A stretch of 64,000 nt of DNA from Flavobacterium aeripolare (GCF_013294025.1 NZ_JABSNL010000008.1:148251-212250); one strand, 5' to 3'; counted from the stretch's first letter, positions 25,902 through 34,905 are shown. Made by a program: numbers and translations. The notes: a model not told the origin generated them from the sequence alone.

Positions 25902-26285
25902 CTATTTAAGAATAGTAGTGAAATCTGGTTTAGAATAATTGGGTCCTTTTAATACTTTTCCATCTTCTCTATATATAGGTAGCCCATCCTCCCCTAACTT
26001 ACTCATGTTGCTGCGTTGAATCTCGTCAAAAACCGCTTCCATTTTATCCTGCAACCCATGTTCGATAATGGTTCCACACAAGATATACATCATATCTCCT
26101 AACGCATCAGCAATCTCAGTTAAATCATTATTTTTTACAGCTTCAAGATATTCCTCATTTTCCTCCTTCATAAGCTCAAAACGCAAATTAGTTTTTGCCT
26201 CACTTAGATTAGCAGTTGGAATTGCACTGTATCCTAACTTGTATGCGGTATGAAATTCCTTGACAGCTTTAATTTGTTTTTGCAT
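25902..26285 (-). CDS. MazG-like nucleoside triphosphate pyrophosphohydrolase
   Basis: The product is 127 residues of the all-alpha NTP pyrophosphatase superfamily. The metal-binding residues are in 'MKEENEEYLEA' (an ExxE pattern) and 'IADALGDMMYILCGTI' (a DxxxD/ExxxD-like pattern). Such enzymes remove pyrophosphate from damaged or surplus nucleotides. The C-terminal 'GPNYSKPDF' is usual for this small group. The exact substrate cannot be told from sequence. Confidence 0.85.
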   Translation of the reverse strand: MQKQIKAVKEFHTAYKLGYSAIPTANLSEAKTNLRFELMKEENEEYLEAVKNNDLTEIADALGDMMYILCGTIIEHGLQDKMEAVFDEIQRSNMSKLGEDGLPIYREDGKVLKGPNYSKPDFTTILK

Positions 26286-26341
26286 CTTTTTTATTTTAAT
26301 AAATGGAACTGCAAATTAGCAACTATTGAGAAACATTTACT

Positions 26342-26349
26342 TAAATTTG
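26342..26349 (+). promoter_or_regulatory. Promoter -7 box for the 62-residue membrane protein
   Basis: TAAATTTG, exact TAnnTTTG, 17 bases before the ATG at 26367. Confidence 0.5.
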
Positions 26350-26366
26350 CAAAAAATAATAACATT

Positions 26367-26555
26367 ATGTTTAGTCAAGGACAATTAATTTTTGCGGCTT
26401 GCTTTTTTATTGCTTTTGTGATTGCTACGACAATCGCTTATAGAAAAGACATTAATACTCACAAATCATTTTACAAAGGTAACTACAAAGTCCTTTTAGC
26501 CTTTTTAGGTTTCATAGGTCTTTTGTTTATTATCAAGATATTCTTTAAACGATAA
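26367..26555 (+). CDS. Small two-span membrane protein
   Basis: The product is 62 residues from the ATG at 26367; the longer frame from 26250 starts inside the upstream gene's promoter. Two hydrophobic stretches, 'LIFAACFFIAFVIATTIAY' and 'LLAFLGFIGLLFIIKIFF', flank a basic loop 'RKDINTHKSFYKGNYK'. No family is named with confidence. A -7 box at the usual distance and a terminator after it support a real gene. Confidence 0.7.
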   Translation: MFSQGQLIFAACFFIAFVIATTIAYRKDINTHKSFYKGNYKVLLAFLGFIGLLFIIKIFFKR

Positions 26556-26574
26556 CAATCCATTTGTTACCATT

Positions 26575-26602
26575 AAAAAAGTCCGCTCATGGCGGACTTT
26601 TT
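26575..26602. terminator. Bidirectional terminator
   Basis: AAAGTCCGC/GCGGACTTT hairpin with flanking A and T tracts between convergent genes. Confidence 0.9.
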
Positions 26603-26624
26603 ATATTCTAAAATGTAAGGATTT

Positions 26625-28664
26625 TTAGTTTTCTAAAGGCAAGAAGCTAAAATTCTTAGAGTAGTTAAGCATTTGCTCTTCAAAAGTTTTTGGCTGCTCT
26701 ACTGCTATCGAAATAATATTTCCTTTCGTATCCATTGTTGGAACTAGGACTGGATTTACAAATCCGCTATAAGGAGCTGCTGCAAACTGCTTGTTGCGCT
26801 CTAATACCTCAGCATGTAATTTTTGATCCACTTTTACTCCGTAATTTTCAACTAAAGCTTTTCCAGCCTCATAATCCCCTTCTGATTTAATACGTTGTAC
26901 TTCACGTAGTAAATCCCCAAAGATAGCATGTAATTTTACGTAGTCAGTAATATTAAAATAGGTCTTTCCGTTGCGAGCTATTTTTTCGATAACATTGTCT
27001 TTTTTACCTTTTTCGAAAGCCCAAGCACTTACCCATTGACGGTTTCTCATGTGCGCTTCTTCAATATTTGCACCTAAATCTAAACGAACTAACTGCGTCA
27101 TTAATCCATTACGGATGTAACTGTCATATGACTCCATTCCTGTCTTTTTCCAGTCATCAACAAGTCCTAATTCTTGAATTTTTGGGTTGTATAAATAATA
27201 CAAACCTACTAAATCAGCTCTACCTTCTTCTAATGTTGAGGCATAGCTTTTCAAAGTTTCCTTTGGCGTACCTACACCTTCATTAATTTGTCCAGAGGCA
27301 TGCCCCACTACTTCATGCAAAGCAGTATGTAACTTATCTCCAATTTCAGCATACTTTTCAGCCAAAGCAATTTCCTCTGAATCATTAGCAAATTCTTGTA
27401 ATTTGCCTTTGCCTCCTGCATTTGCGTAAGCATCTATAATATTACCCAATGAAACCGATTTTGAACCATGCTCTGCGCGTATCCAGTCAGCGTTTGGTAA
27501 GTTTACACCAATAGGCGTACTAGGAGAGGCATCACCAGACTCACCTGCTACAATAACTGTTTTGTATGAAACCCCTACAACATTTTTTTTCTTGTGTTCT
27601 GGCATCAACGGAGAATTATCCTCAAACCATTGTGCACTTTGAGAAACCACGGCCATCTTTTTTGACATATCAAAATCTTTGATTTGCACCACGCCTTCAT
27701 ACGAACCTCTATACCCTAATGGATCATTATACACTTCGATAAAACTATTGATGTAGTCAATATTACCCTCTGTAGCGCCTAACCATGCAATATTGTAGTC
27801 GTCCCAAGTTTTTAAATCTCCAGTTTGATAGTATTTTATAAGTAATCCTAAAGCATCTGCTTGCTTTTGATTCTCGGCTACAGACTTAGCTTTTTCTAAC
27901 CAGTAGATAATTTTATCTATAGCTGCTCCATACATTCCGTTACTTTTCCAAACTTTCTCTTCTAATACGCCATTTGCATTACGAACCAGTTTAGAATTCA
28001 ATCCGTATGAAAGTGGTTTTTTAGGATCAGTATTCGTTTTCTTAGCGTAGAAATCTTCTGCCTCTTTAAGAGTAATTCCTTTATCATAAAAGTTTATTGC
28101 AGATCCTGCTAATAACCCTTTAGATTCATCAAGATTTACTTTTTTAGTATCCACGTCATTAAATAGTACGGCAACAACATCCGCCTCAAGTGTTGTGTCT
28201 GTCGCTTTCATTAAGCTAGCAAAATAAGGGGCAGTAAACTCTGGTTTGATTTTTTCATTTGAATAGTGGTGGTGGATTCCATTAGAAAACCAAACTCTTT
28301 TTAAATACACTTCAAAGTCGGCCCAATCTGCACTCGTCTTATCCCCTTTATAATTTTGATAGATATTTTCTAATGCTTTTCTAATTTTCAAGTTGTTTCT
28401 GTAGTTTTGATCCCACATAATATCACGCCCTGAAGTTCCTGCTTGCGTCAAATAATACACTAATTTTTGTTCTTTTAAAGTTAGGTTTTCCCAACCTGGA
28501 ATTTGGTAGCGCAACACCTTAATATCAGCAAATTGCTCTACAACAAAATCAAACGCCTTAGCATCCTGTGATTTGGCCATTGATTCGGCAATAGGTTTTT
28601 GTGTATTACATGCAGCAACAAGTCCTGCAGTCAATAGAAAACCAGCTATTTTTTGTAATTTCAT
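26625..28664 (-). CDS. M49-family (dipeptidyl-peptidase III-like) metallopeptidase, lipoprotein
   Basis: The product is 679 residues. The N-terminal signal 'GFLLTAGLVAACNTQKP' has a lipobox (VAAC), so it is exported and lipid-anchored. The M49 zinc motif HExxGH is seen as 'HEVVGHASGQ', with the second motif in 'LEEGRADLVGLYYLYN' giving the third Zn ligand. It probably releases dipeptides from the N-termini of peptides in the periplasm or at the surface. I recall that related flavobacterial proteins are sometimes misnamed dihydrofolate reductase; nothing here supports that. Confidence 0.92.
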   Translation of the reverse strand: MKLQKIAGFLLTAGLVAACNTQKPIAESMAKSQDAKAFDFVVEQFADIKVLRYQIPGWENLTLKEQKLVYYLTQAGTSGRDIMWDQNYRNNLKIRKALENIYQNYKGDKTSADWADFEVYLKRVWFSNGIHHHYSNEKIKPEFTAPYFASLMKATDTTLEADVVAVLFNDVDTKKVNLDESKGLLAGSAINFYDKGITLKEAEDFYAKKTNTDPKKPLSYGLNSKLVRNANGVLEEKVWKSNGMYGAAIDKIIYWLEKAKSVAENQKQADALGLLIKYYQTGDLKTWDDYNIAWLGATEGNIDYINSFIEVYNDPLGYRGSYEGVVQIKDFDMSKKMAVVSQSAQWFEDNSPLMPEHKKKNVVGVSYKTVIVAGESGDASPSTPIGVNLPNADWIRAEHGSKSVSLGNIIDAYANAGGKGKLQEFANDSEEIALAEKYAEIGDKLHTALHEVVGHASGQINEGVGTPKETLKSYASTLEEGRADLVGLYYLYNPKIQELGLVDDWKKTGMESYDSYIRNGLMTQLVRLDLGANIEEAHMRNRQWVSAWAFEKGKKDNVIEKIARNGKTYFNITDYVKLHAIFGDLLREVQRIKSEGDYEAGKALVENYGVKVDQKLHAEVLERNKQFAAAPYSGFVNPVLVPTMDTKGNIISIAVEQPKTFEEQMLNYSKNFSFLPLEN

Positions 28665-28700
28665 CTATATGTTATTTAAATTTCAATAAATTATTAATCA

Positions 28701-28708
28701 CAAATATA
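28701..28708 (-). promoter_or_regulatory. Promoter -7 box for the M49 peptidase
   Basis: TATATTTG on the minus strand, 36 bases before the ATG. Confidence 0.5.
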
Positions 28709-28959
28709 CATAATCTTTAAACAAACAATAAAACAGCATCGTTTTGAGCGCTACATTTTACAGAATTCATATTTTTAAATGATTCTTAATTGCATTCTGT
28801 ATTCGATTAATAGCACTTTAATAAGAACAGTACCCAATATTGAAAAATTTTGAACAGAAAAATTATACCATTATTGTAGCTACTTTATATTTTTTATAGC
28901 GGTTCGTATAGCATATTAATTAAATCTCTAACTTTACCGTTGAAAACAAATACCTAATC

Positions 28960-30240
28960 ATGAGAATTCTAAAATATATTTTTCTTCTATTACTACTTAG
29001 CGTTGTAGCACTGTCTATATTTATTGCCACTCAAAAAGGGGATTTTAAAGTAGAGAGAAGTAAAGTTATTAATTCTCCTAAAGAGGTCGTTTTCAACTAT
29101 GTAAATGATTTAAAAAACTGGAGTGACTTTGGTTCTTGGACCTTATCTGACCCTGCGACTTCTTATAACTATGCCGCAAATACAATAGGACAAGGCGCTT
29201 CGTACTCATGGGAATCAAAAGATGGGGACGGAAAAATAGCCACATTATTTGCAAAAGCTAACGATAGTATTGCTCAAAAAATGAATTATGATGGTTCAGA
29301 TTCGAAAGTTTCTTGGAAATTTAAAGACACCATAGGCGGTACTAAGGTAACGTGGAGCACAGAAGGTAAGATGAGTTTTAAAATGAAAATTTATGCAGCC
29401 CTCAATGGTGGTGTCAATAGAGTGATTGGGAGTTTATATGAAAAAAGCTTAATTAACTTAGATAAAGCCTTAGATTATGAAGTAAATACATTTAATGTAA
29501 AAGTTGATGGTGTGGTGCAAAAACCCGCAATTTATTACTTAAGTCAAACGTTTACATCTGAAATTAGCAAAATAAACAGAAATTTCAACGTTGTAATCCC
29601 AAAGATTAAAACTTTTTGCGAGCAAAATAATATCAACACAGTAGGTAAACCTTTCATCATTTACCATACGTATGATGCACAGACACAACTAGCAAAAATT
29701 TCAATCTGTATGCCAATCGAACATGAAATATTTTTAAGTGCAGGAAGTGATATCTTGTCTTCTAGTATAGGGGCATACGGAGCAGTTAAAGCAACATTAA
29801 TAGGAGACAATTCACATAATAGAAAAGCATACGATCAGGCACTAGCATTGTTTGACAAAAGTAATTTTGTGCACAATCCTACAATCTCACATATTGAAGT
29901 ATATACAAAAAACAGAGACGAAGTAAAAAATGCCTCTCAATGGGTTACTGAGGTTTACATCCCTATGCCAGCAGCTATAGTTGTAGCGCAGCCTAAAGCT
30001 GTTGCCAATCCTGCTAATGGTGGGTTATATCAAGAACCCGCAGCAACTTCTGCAACTCGAAGCACAGTAAACTCAAGTTCAAATCCAGCAGCGGCTGCTG
30101 CCACAAATCCCGCAACTGCAGCGCCTAAAAAGGTGGTTCCTAAAAAGCCTAAAAAAGTTGTAGAAAAAGAAGTCGTACCAGCAGCCAAAAAGGACGTAGC
30201 TCCTAAACCGGTTACAGAAGAGGACGAATTTGAATTCTAA
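28960..30240 (+). CDS. SRPBCC-domain protein fused to a GyrI-like effector-binding domain
   Basis: The product is 426 residues. A single N-terminal membrane segment 'ILKYIFLLLLLSVVALSIFI' precedes an SRPBCC (Bet v 1-like) domain at about residues 25-165, with 'VINSPKEVVFNYVNDLKNW'. A GyrI/AraC effector-binding-like domain follows (about 190-345, 'VGKPFIIYHTYDAQT'). The last 80 residues are low-complexity, rich in Ala, Pro, Lys and Val. Both folds bind small hydrophobic ligands. The tail may be an envelope spacer, though the orientation is not determined. It lies just upstream of the ECF sigma gene in the same direction. Confidence 0.8.
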   Translation: MRILKYIFLLLLLSVVALSIFIATQKGDFKVERSKVINSPKEVVFNYVNDLKNWSDFGSWTLSDPATSYNYAANTIGQGASYSWESKDGDGKIATLFAKANDSIAQKMNYDGSDSKVSWKFKDTIGGTKVTWSTEGKMSFKMKIYAALNGGVNRVIGSLYEKSLINLDKALDYEVNTFNVKVDGVVQKPAIYYLSQTFTSEISKINRNFNVVIPKIKTFCEQNNINTVGKPFIIYHTYDAQTQLAKISICMPIEHEIFLSAGSDILSSSIGAYGAVKATLIGDNSHNRKAYDQALALFDKSNFVHNPTISHIEVYTKNRDEVKNASQWVTEVYIPMPAAIVVAQPKAVANPANGGLYQEPAATSATRSTVNSSSNPAAAAATNPATAAPKKVVPKKPKKVVEKEVVPAAKKDVAPKPVTEEDEFEF

Positions 30241-30305
30241 CTTATTTTCTACACTCTATTAAACCTTTTTGATAAATTCGATTCTAATTAATATAAAAAA
30301 CAAAC

Positions 30306-30848
30306 TTGCAAGAGGAAGAAGAATTTATTAAGCAATTACTAGACAGCAAAACGCAAAATGTAGCGTTTCAAAAACTGCTATCTACTTATCAAAAGCCGCT
30401 GTATAATCACATACGTAACATTGTATTAAATCACGATGATGCTGATGATGTATTGCAGAATACTTTGGTAAAGGTCTTCCAAAATTTAAAGAATTTTAAA
30501 GGAGAGAGCAAACTTTTTTCATGGATGTATCGCATTGCCACTAATGAAGCTATTGGCTTTTTAAATCAAAAAGCTAAGAAGAGCGGAATTAGTTCGCAAG
30601 CAGTTCAAGATAATGCCATCGCTAATTTAAAAGCCGATGTTTATTTCGATGGAAACGAAATCCAGTTAAAACTACAACAAGCCATCAATACACTTCCTGA
30701 TAAACAGCAACGCGTCTTTAAAATGAAATATTTTGAAGAATTAAAATACGAAGAAATCTCTGAAATAGTGGGCACATCTGTAGGAGCACTGAAAGCATCT
30801 TATCATCATGCCGTAAAAAAAATTGAAAGCTTTTTAACCACAGATTAA
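30306..30848 (+). CDS. ECF-type RNA polymerase sigma factor
   Basis: The product is 180 residues. Sigma region 2 shows 'DDADDVLQNTLVKVFQNLKN' and 'LFSWMYRIATNEA'; region 4 shows 'LPDKQQRVFKMKYFEELKYE' and 'VGTSVGALKASYHHAVKKI'. The start is TTG: an in-frame TAA lies three codons upstream and no ATG precedes the conserved region. Two genes follow closely and probably form its operon: a one-span membrane protein that may be the anti-sigma factor and a Spy-like exported protein. The sensing role is inferred. Confidence 0.93.
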   Translation: MQEEEEFIKQLLDSKTQNVAFQKLLSTYQKPLYNHIRNIVLNHDDADDVLQNTLVKVFQNLKNFKGESKLFSWMYRIATNEAIGFLNQKAKKSGISSQAVQDNAIANLKADVYFDGNEIQLKLQQAINTLPDKQQRVFKMKYFEELKYEEISEIVGTSVGALKASYHHAVKKIESFLTTD

Positions 30849-30881
30849 ACCTTTTACAGTTTTTGAAGTCAAACTAATGTT

Positions 30882-31319
30882 ATGAAAGAATTTAAACTAG
30901 AAAACGAGACAAAGATCACAACGGGATTTGTGACACCAGACAATTATTTTGAAGATTTTTCGGCAAAATTCATGCAGAACTTACCTTCAAATGAAGTCGC
31001 TGTTGTCAAAGTAATTCCTTTGTATAAAAGACGAAGTACTATTATAAGTTTGATTGCTGCAATATTTGCGATTGCATTAATGTTGCCTATTTTTAATCAA
31101 AGCCCTGTAGCAACAACTTCTACAGAAATTGATCAGGCTTCACTAGAAAATTACTTAAGCTATCAAACAAATGTAAGTCAGTATGACCTGATCAACTCAC
31201 TTGAAACCGAAGATTTAGAGGATTTAAGCGCACCCGTGACAACTACCACGCTAGAGCAAGAAACAATTGAAGACCTTCTTGTAGACAATGGTAACTTAGA
31301 GCATTATATTATAGAATAA
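30882..31319 (+). CDS. One-span membrane protein, candidate anti-sigma factor
   Basis: The product is 145 residues. It has an N-terminal soluble part of about 50 residues, one membrane segment 'STIISLIAAIFAIALMLPIF' and an acidic C-terminal part rich in Thr, Glu, Asp and Leu. It starts 33 bases after the sigma factor. No zinc-binding anti-sigma motif (HxxxCxxC) is present, so the assignment rests on position and topology. 'FVTPDNYFEDFSAKFMQNLP' resembles starts I recall in other Bacteroidota sigma-linked membrane proteins. Confidence 0.7.
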   Translation: MKEFKLENETKITTGFVTPDNYFEDFSAKFMQNLPSNEVAVVKVIPLYKRRSTIISLIAAIFAIALMLPIFNQSPVATTSTEIDQASLENYLSYQTNVSQYDLINSLETEDLEDLSAPVTTTTLEQETIEDLLVDNGNLEHYIIE

Positions 31320-31366
31320 TTACCGCTTGATAAAGCATTATTAATAGAACAATTAAAAATTAAGAG

Positions 31367-31825
31367 ATGAGCTTAAAAAAAATAATACCACTCGTTTTAC
31401 TTCTTAGCTCTTTTAGCTTTTATGCTCAAAGCAGTAGTTCAAAAAGTAAAAAAGAACAAATTCAGTCGATGAAAGTAGCTTTCATCACGTCTGAGCTCAA
31501 TTTAAGCACAAAAGAAGCGCAACGTTTCTGGCCTGTTTATAATAGTTTTGATGATAAGCAATACGAAATTAGACATGATAAAATGACGCTTTGCAAAGTG
31601 CAGCTTACAGATGCAGCAATTAGTAATTTGTCAGATAAAGAAGCAGCCCCTTTATTAGATAAAATGGAGAATTATGAAGACGATTTATATGCGTTAAGAA
31701 AAAAATACAGTAAGGACTTAAGAGAGATTTTAAGTCCAACTAAAATTCTCTTACTAAGAAAAGCAGAAGATGATTTTAATCGAAAGCTATTGCATCAATA
31801 TCGTGATCGAGCGAAGAAAAAATAA
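31367..31825 (+). CDS. Spy/CpxP-like exported protein linked to the ECF sigma factor
   Basis: The product is 152 residues with a signal peptide 'IIPLVLLLSSFSFYAQ'. The mature part is helical and charged: 'SELNLSTKEAQRFWPVYNSF' is similar to the LTxxQ-type pattern of Spy/CpxP sensors, and the C-terminus 'KILLLRKAEDDFNRKLLHQY' fits as well. I recall a database name 'sensor of ECF-type sigma factor' for this flavobacterial family. It may monitor envelope protein folding. It is third in the sigma operon and is followed by a terminator. Confidence 0.78.
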   Translation: MSLKKIIPLVLLLSSFSFYAQSSSSKSKKEQIQSMKVAFITSELNLSTKEAQRFWPVYNSFDDKQYEIRHDKMTLCKVQLTDAAISNLSDKEAAPLLDKMENYEDDLYALRKKYSKDLREILSPTKILLLRKAEDDFNRKLLHQYRDRAKKK

Positions 31826-31832
31826 GACCAAT

Positions 31833-31867
31833 AAAAAACCCTAAAAGCAATTTTAGGGTTTTTTATT
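31833..31867. terminator. Terminator after the sigma-factor operon
   Basis: AAAACCCTAAAA/TTTTAGGGTTTT hairpin with flanking A and T tracts between convergent genes. Confidence 0.9.
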
Positions 31868-31904
31868 GCTTAAAAAGCAATGTATCTTATATTCAATACC
31901 TTTT

Positions 31905-33035
31905 TTACTCTTGCATAGACTGCAAAGCCGTTATTAGAATGTCAATATCTTCGTTAGTGTTAAAATGACTTAATGAAATTCTTAAACTAGGTTTTACTAA
32001 ATCCTCCGCTGAAAGCATTTCTGCAAGAACGTGAGAAGGCTTGATACTACCACTCTGGCAAGCACTCCCTCTTGAAACTGCAATTCCTTTCATATCTAGA
32101 TGAAACAAGATCATAGCCGTTTTCTCTTTCGAAAATGGCAATAACACATTTACTACATTATAGAAGGTAGCTGCTCCCCCATTTATTTTAGATCCCTTTA
32201 ATTTTTCCTCTAATTGCGTGATTAAATATGATTTTAATAACTCAATTTGGCTGCGTTCTATCTCTAAGTTTTCATAGGCAACTGTCAATGCTTTTGCCAT
32301 CCCTACAATTTGATGTACCGCCTCCGTACCTGCTCTTAATCCCTTTTCCTGCTCACCACCATGCAACATAGGTTGCAGTCCAGAATTCTTTTTAACATAA
32401 GCAAAGCCCACACCTTTAGGTCCGTGGAACTTGTGTGCACTAGCAATAACAAAATCAATGGCCGTTTTTTGTAGGTCTAAACGAACTTTTCCCATAGATT
32501 GCACCGTGTCAGAGTGAAAAAGAACGTTATGCTCGGTACATATTTGCACTACACGATCTAAGTCTAGGAGTGCACCTGTTTCATTATTTACGTGCATTAA
32601 ACTCACAATTGATTTAATAGGATTAGCTAGTTTTTCAACTAAGTTCGTATAATCAATTGTACCGTCTATTTTGACATTTACGTAGTCAATTTCGATTCCG
32701 AATTCCTTTTCCAGCAACAGTGCGCTATGCAATACAGCATGGTGCTCGACACGGCTAGTAATAATTCGTTTCACCCCTAAATCTTTCACTGCAGAGCGCA
32801 AAATCCAGTTGTCGGCTTCAGTACCCCCCGAAGTGAAAATAATTTCTTGAGCACTTACATTAAGCTCTTTTGCAATCGCTTTACGCGAAAGTTCAAGCAC
32901 ACTTTTAGCATTACGACCAAAACTGTGTGTAGAAGATGGATTACCATAATCCTGAGCCATTACAGTGGTCATTGCTTCAATGACCTCTGAACGCATCGCA
33001 GTAGTTGACGCGTTATCGAGATATACTTTTTTCAT
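31905..33035 (-). CDS. Cysteine desulfurase (IscS/NifS type)
   Basis: The product is 376 residues from the ATG at 33035. This PLP enzyme turns cysteine into alanine and a persulfide used for Fe-S clusters and tRNA thiolation. 'VYLDNASTTAMRSEVIEAM' is the N-terminal signature, the PLP Lys is in 'VIASAHKFHGPKGVGFAYV', and the catalytic Cys is in 'AVSRGSACQSGSIKPSHVL'. No Fe-S scaffold genes are adjacent. The longer frame from 33059 would add eight unrelated residues. Confidence 0.93.
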   Translation of the reverse strand: MKKVYLDNASTTAMRSEVIEAMTTVMAQDYGNPSSTHSFGRNAKSVLELSRKAIAKELNVSAQEIIFTSGGTEADNWILRSAVKDLGVKRIITSRVEHHAVLHSALLLEKEFGIEIDYVNVKIDGTIDYTNLVEKLANPIKSIVSLMHVNNETGALLDLDRVVQICTEHNVLFHSDTVQSMGKVRLDLQKTAIDFVIASAHKFHGPKGVGFAYVKKNSGLQPMLHGGEQEKGLRAGTEAVHQIVGMAKALTVAYENLEIERSQIELLKSYLITQLEEKLKGSKINGGAATFYNVVNVLLPFSKEKTAMILFHLDMKGIAVSRGSACQSGSIKPSHVLAEMLSAEDLVKPSLRISLSHFNTNEDIDILITALQSMQE

Positions 33036-33096
33036 TACTGCAAAGTTATGAAATATCAATTATCTAATCTCGAATAACATTTGCCATTTTTTTAGC

Positions 33097-33104
33097 TATT
33101 TTTG
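33097..33104 (+). promoter_or_regulatory. Promoter -7 box for the duplicated-domain lipoprotein
   Basis: TATTTTTG, exact TAnnTTTG, 18 bases before the ATG at 33123. Confidence 0.5.
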
Positions 33105-33122
33105 TACCAAATAAAAAATACA

Positions 33123-34094
33123 ATGAAAAAACTACTAGGTTTAATGGTCTTCGTAATGCTATTGAATGGCTGTGATGATGGTGATTTAATACAAGAAGAC
33201 ATCAGTTTTGAAGACGTTGAAACGACACAAAGCTGTTCTAACAATAATTTAATTTACAAATTAAAAGATCAAGAAGCACTTATTCTAGACATACCGGCTA
33301 CCACTTTTACTGATGAAGATTCTGATGTGACACTGACGACCTTAGCAATAGGCAGCAGCACTAATAGAATTGTGTATCGATTTTATGACGGTGTCGTATC
33401 TACAGACAATATTTGTGAAACAATTCCACCGGCTTCACCAAGCGTAACTGATCAATGGACTGCTACTAACGGTACAATAGAAATCACCAAAGCGGCTGAA
33501 AAAATCGTTAATGAAACAACAAATAGCAGTAGAATTTCAGGTTACAATAACCTAATTGTTCTTAAAAACGTGACCTTTTCTAAAAGCAAAGGTGGCACAC
33601 AAGTGTACGATACTTTCAACTTTGGAACCTATAAAACAACAGCTACAGCACTTCCATTTTTGTTTGACGAGACTAAGAATTTGAATCAATGCACTAGCTC
33701 AAATGACCTGTATAAATTCACAACTGCAGAGGCCATGATTTTAACAATTGACCCTGCCTTAATAGTGAATGAAGTAACAGCAACTGGAGCACCTAGAACA
33801 GGATTAATAGGAACAACAACTAACAAGTTAACCTATCGTTTATTTGAAGATTTACTTACAAGTGCTTACTTTTGTAACGCCACGACTCCTACAACTCCAA
33901 CCCTTAATCAAGAGTGGCTTGCTAACCCTGGAATTGCAAAAACTAATGGTATAGTTGAAGTAACCACAACCACAAGTGGACCTAATACTTTTAAGCACAC
34001 CATTGTAATTAAGAAAGCAACAATGACTCGCGGAAACTACAATTTCTTACTAGGTGACACGTATACTTATGGTGTTTTATTCACTACAATTTAA
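33123..34094 (+). CDS. Hypothetical lipoprotein with an internal duplication
   Basis: The product is 323 residues from the ATG at 33123. The signal 'LLGLMVFVMLLNGC' ends in a good lipobox. The mature protein contains two related halves. Each starts with a Cys-Asn/Ser stretch and 'LIYKLKDQEALILDI' or 'DLYKFTTAEAMILTI', then a segment ending in 'NRIVYRFYDG' or 'NKLTYRLFED', and a later 'TNGTIEITK' or 'TNGIVEVTT'. This is probably a repeated beta-sandwich at the cell surface. No named family is recognised. Confidence 0.75.
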   Translation: MKKLLGLMVFVMLLNGCDDGDLIQEDISFEDVETTQSCSNNNLIYKLKDQEALILDIPATTFTDEDSDVTLTTLAIGSSTNRIVYRFYDGVVSTDNICETIPPASPSVTDQWTATNGTIEITKAAEKIVNETTNSSRISGYNNLIVLKNVTFSKSKGGTQVYDTFNFGTYKTTATALPFLFDETKNLNQCTSSNDLYKFTTAEAMILTIDPALIVNEVTATGAPRTGLIGTTTNKLTYRLFEDLLTSAYFCNATTPTTPTLNQEWLANPGIAKTNGIVEVTTTTSGPNTFKHTIVIKKATMTRGNYNFLLGDTYTYGVLFTTI

Positions 34095-34121
34095 TAGCTT
34101 AAATACGTTAAATATATAATT

Positions 34122-34160
34122 AAAAAGCCTCTTTTGTAGCAATACAAAAGAGGCTTTTTA
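34122..34160. terminator. Bidirectional terminator
   Basis: AAAAGCCTCTTTTGTA/TACAAAAGAGGCTTTT, a long perfect stem between convergent genes. Confidence 0.95.
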
Positions 34161-34178
34161 ATTGGAGTAAAGCAGTGT

Positions 34179-34730
34179 CTACTTCGTAGTTTGTTTGATA
34201 AAAACTTCGGTAGCACCTTGACCATATTTTTGGTAATTGGCTTCTTTAAAATCAATATTATCATATCGTCCTAACATAAAATCCAATTCAGCTTTTAAAA
34301 TCCCTTCGCCCACACCATGAATAAAAACAATCTTAGGGATGCGGTTTTTAATAGCAAATTCAATGTGTCTTTTTGCCGTATCAGACTGCAACGTTAGAAT
34401 ATCATAGTTTGACATACCTTGCTTGTTTTTAACGAGTTTTTCAATGTGTAAATCAAACTCTGGCACTATTCCTTCCCCACGATCTTTACGTTCTTTGACA
34501 AAACTTCTCGGTTTTGGGATCTCTTTTTCCTTTTTAATTTCATCTACATTGATTCTTTTAATAGAGTCCATTAAATTACTGGTATTGTTTACTTTAATCA
34601 ATTCGTTGACTTTAAATGTCATCACAAATCCATCTTCAGTTTCGATGGTAACATCACTACCATTCACTGCTTGCACTACTCCATTGATGGCTTCATCAAG
34701 CACAGAAACACTATCTCCTTTATTCAACAT
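34179..34730 (-). CDS. DUF2027/Smr-domain protein (MutS2-like C-terminus)
   Basis: The product is 183 residues from the ATG at 34730, which overlaps the upstream small gene by 11 bases; the longer frame from 34772 would run far into that gene. The N-terminal part 'NKGDSVSVLDEAINGVVQAV' is a small beta domain. The C-terminal Smr domain has 'EFDLHIEKL' (the DLH motif) and 'KIVFIHGVGEGIL' (HGxGxG), typical of a nucleic-acid endonuclease domain. A role in RNA or branched-DNA processing is inferred from the family. Confidence 0.88.
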   Translation of the reverse strand: MLNKGDSVSVLDEAINGVVQAVNGSDVTIETEDGFVMTFKVNELIKVNNTSNLMDSIKRINVDEIKKEKEIPKPRSFVKERKDRGEGIVPEFDLHIEKLVKNKQGMSNYDILTLQSDTAKRHIEFAIKNRIPKIVFIHGVGEGILKAELDFMLGRYDNIDFKEANYQKYGQGATEVFIKQTTK

Positions 34731-34905
34731 CTTTATCTTCTTTTTCTTGATTTTTACTTGGCGTTTTTGCACTAAGCTGCATCATTCCAAACATGAAAAC
34801 AACAATAGCAATAACGGTAATATAAACATTTGCACTGTTGCTTACTTGCTCATAAAAAGCAACAATGATTGCTATAATCATCAGCGGAATTAGTAACTTT
34901 TTCAT
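34720..34905 (-). CDS. Small two-span membrane protein upstream of the Smr gene
   Basis: The product is 61 residues. Two hydrophobic segments, 'LLIPLMIIAIIVAFYEQV' and 'VYITVIAIVVFMFGMMQL', are followed by a short charged tail. The stop overlaps the Smr-protein start by 11 bases, so the two are translationally coupled. I do not recognise a family. The overlap supports it being a real gene. Confidence 0.7.
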   Translation of the reverse strand: MKKLLIPLMIIAIIVAFYEQVSNSANVYITVIAIVVFMFGMMQLSAKTPSKNQEKEDKDVE

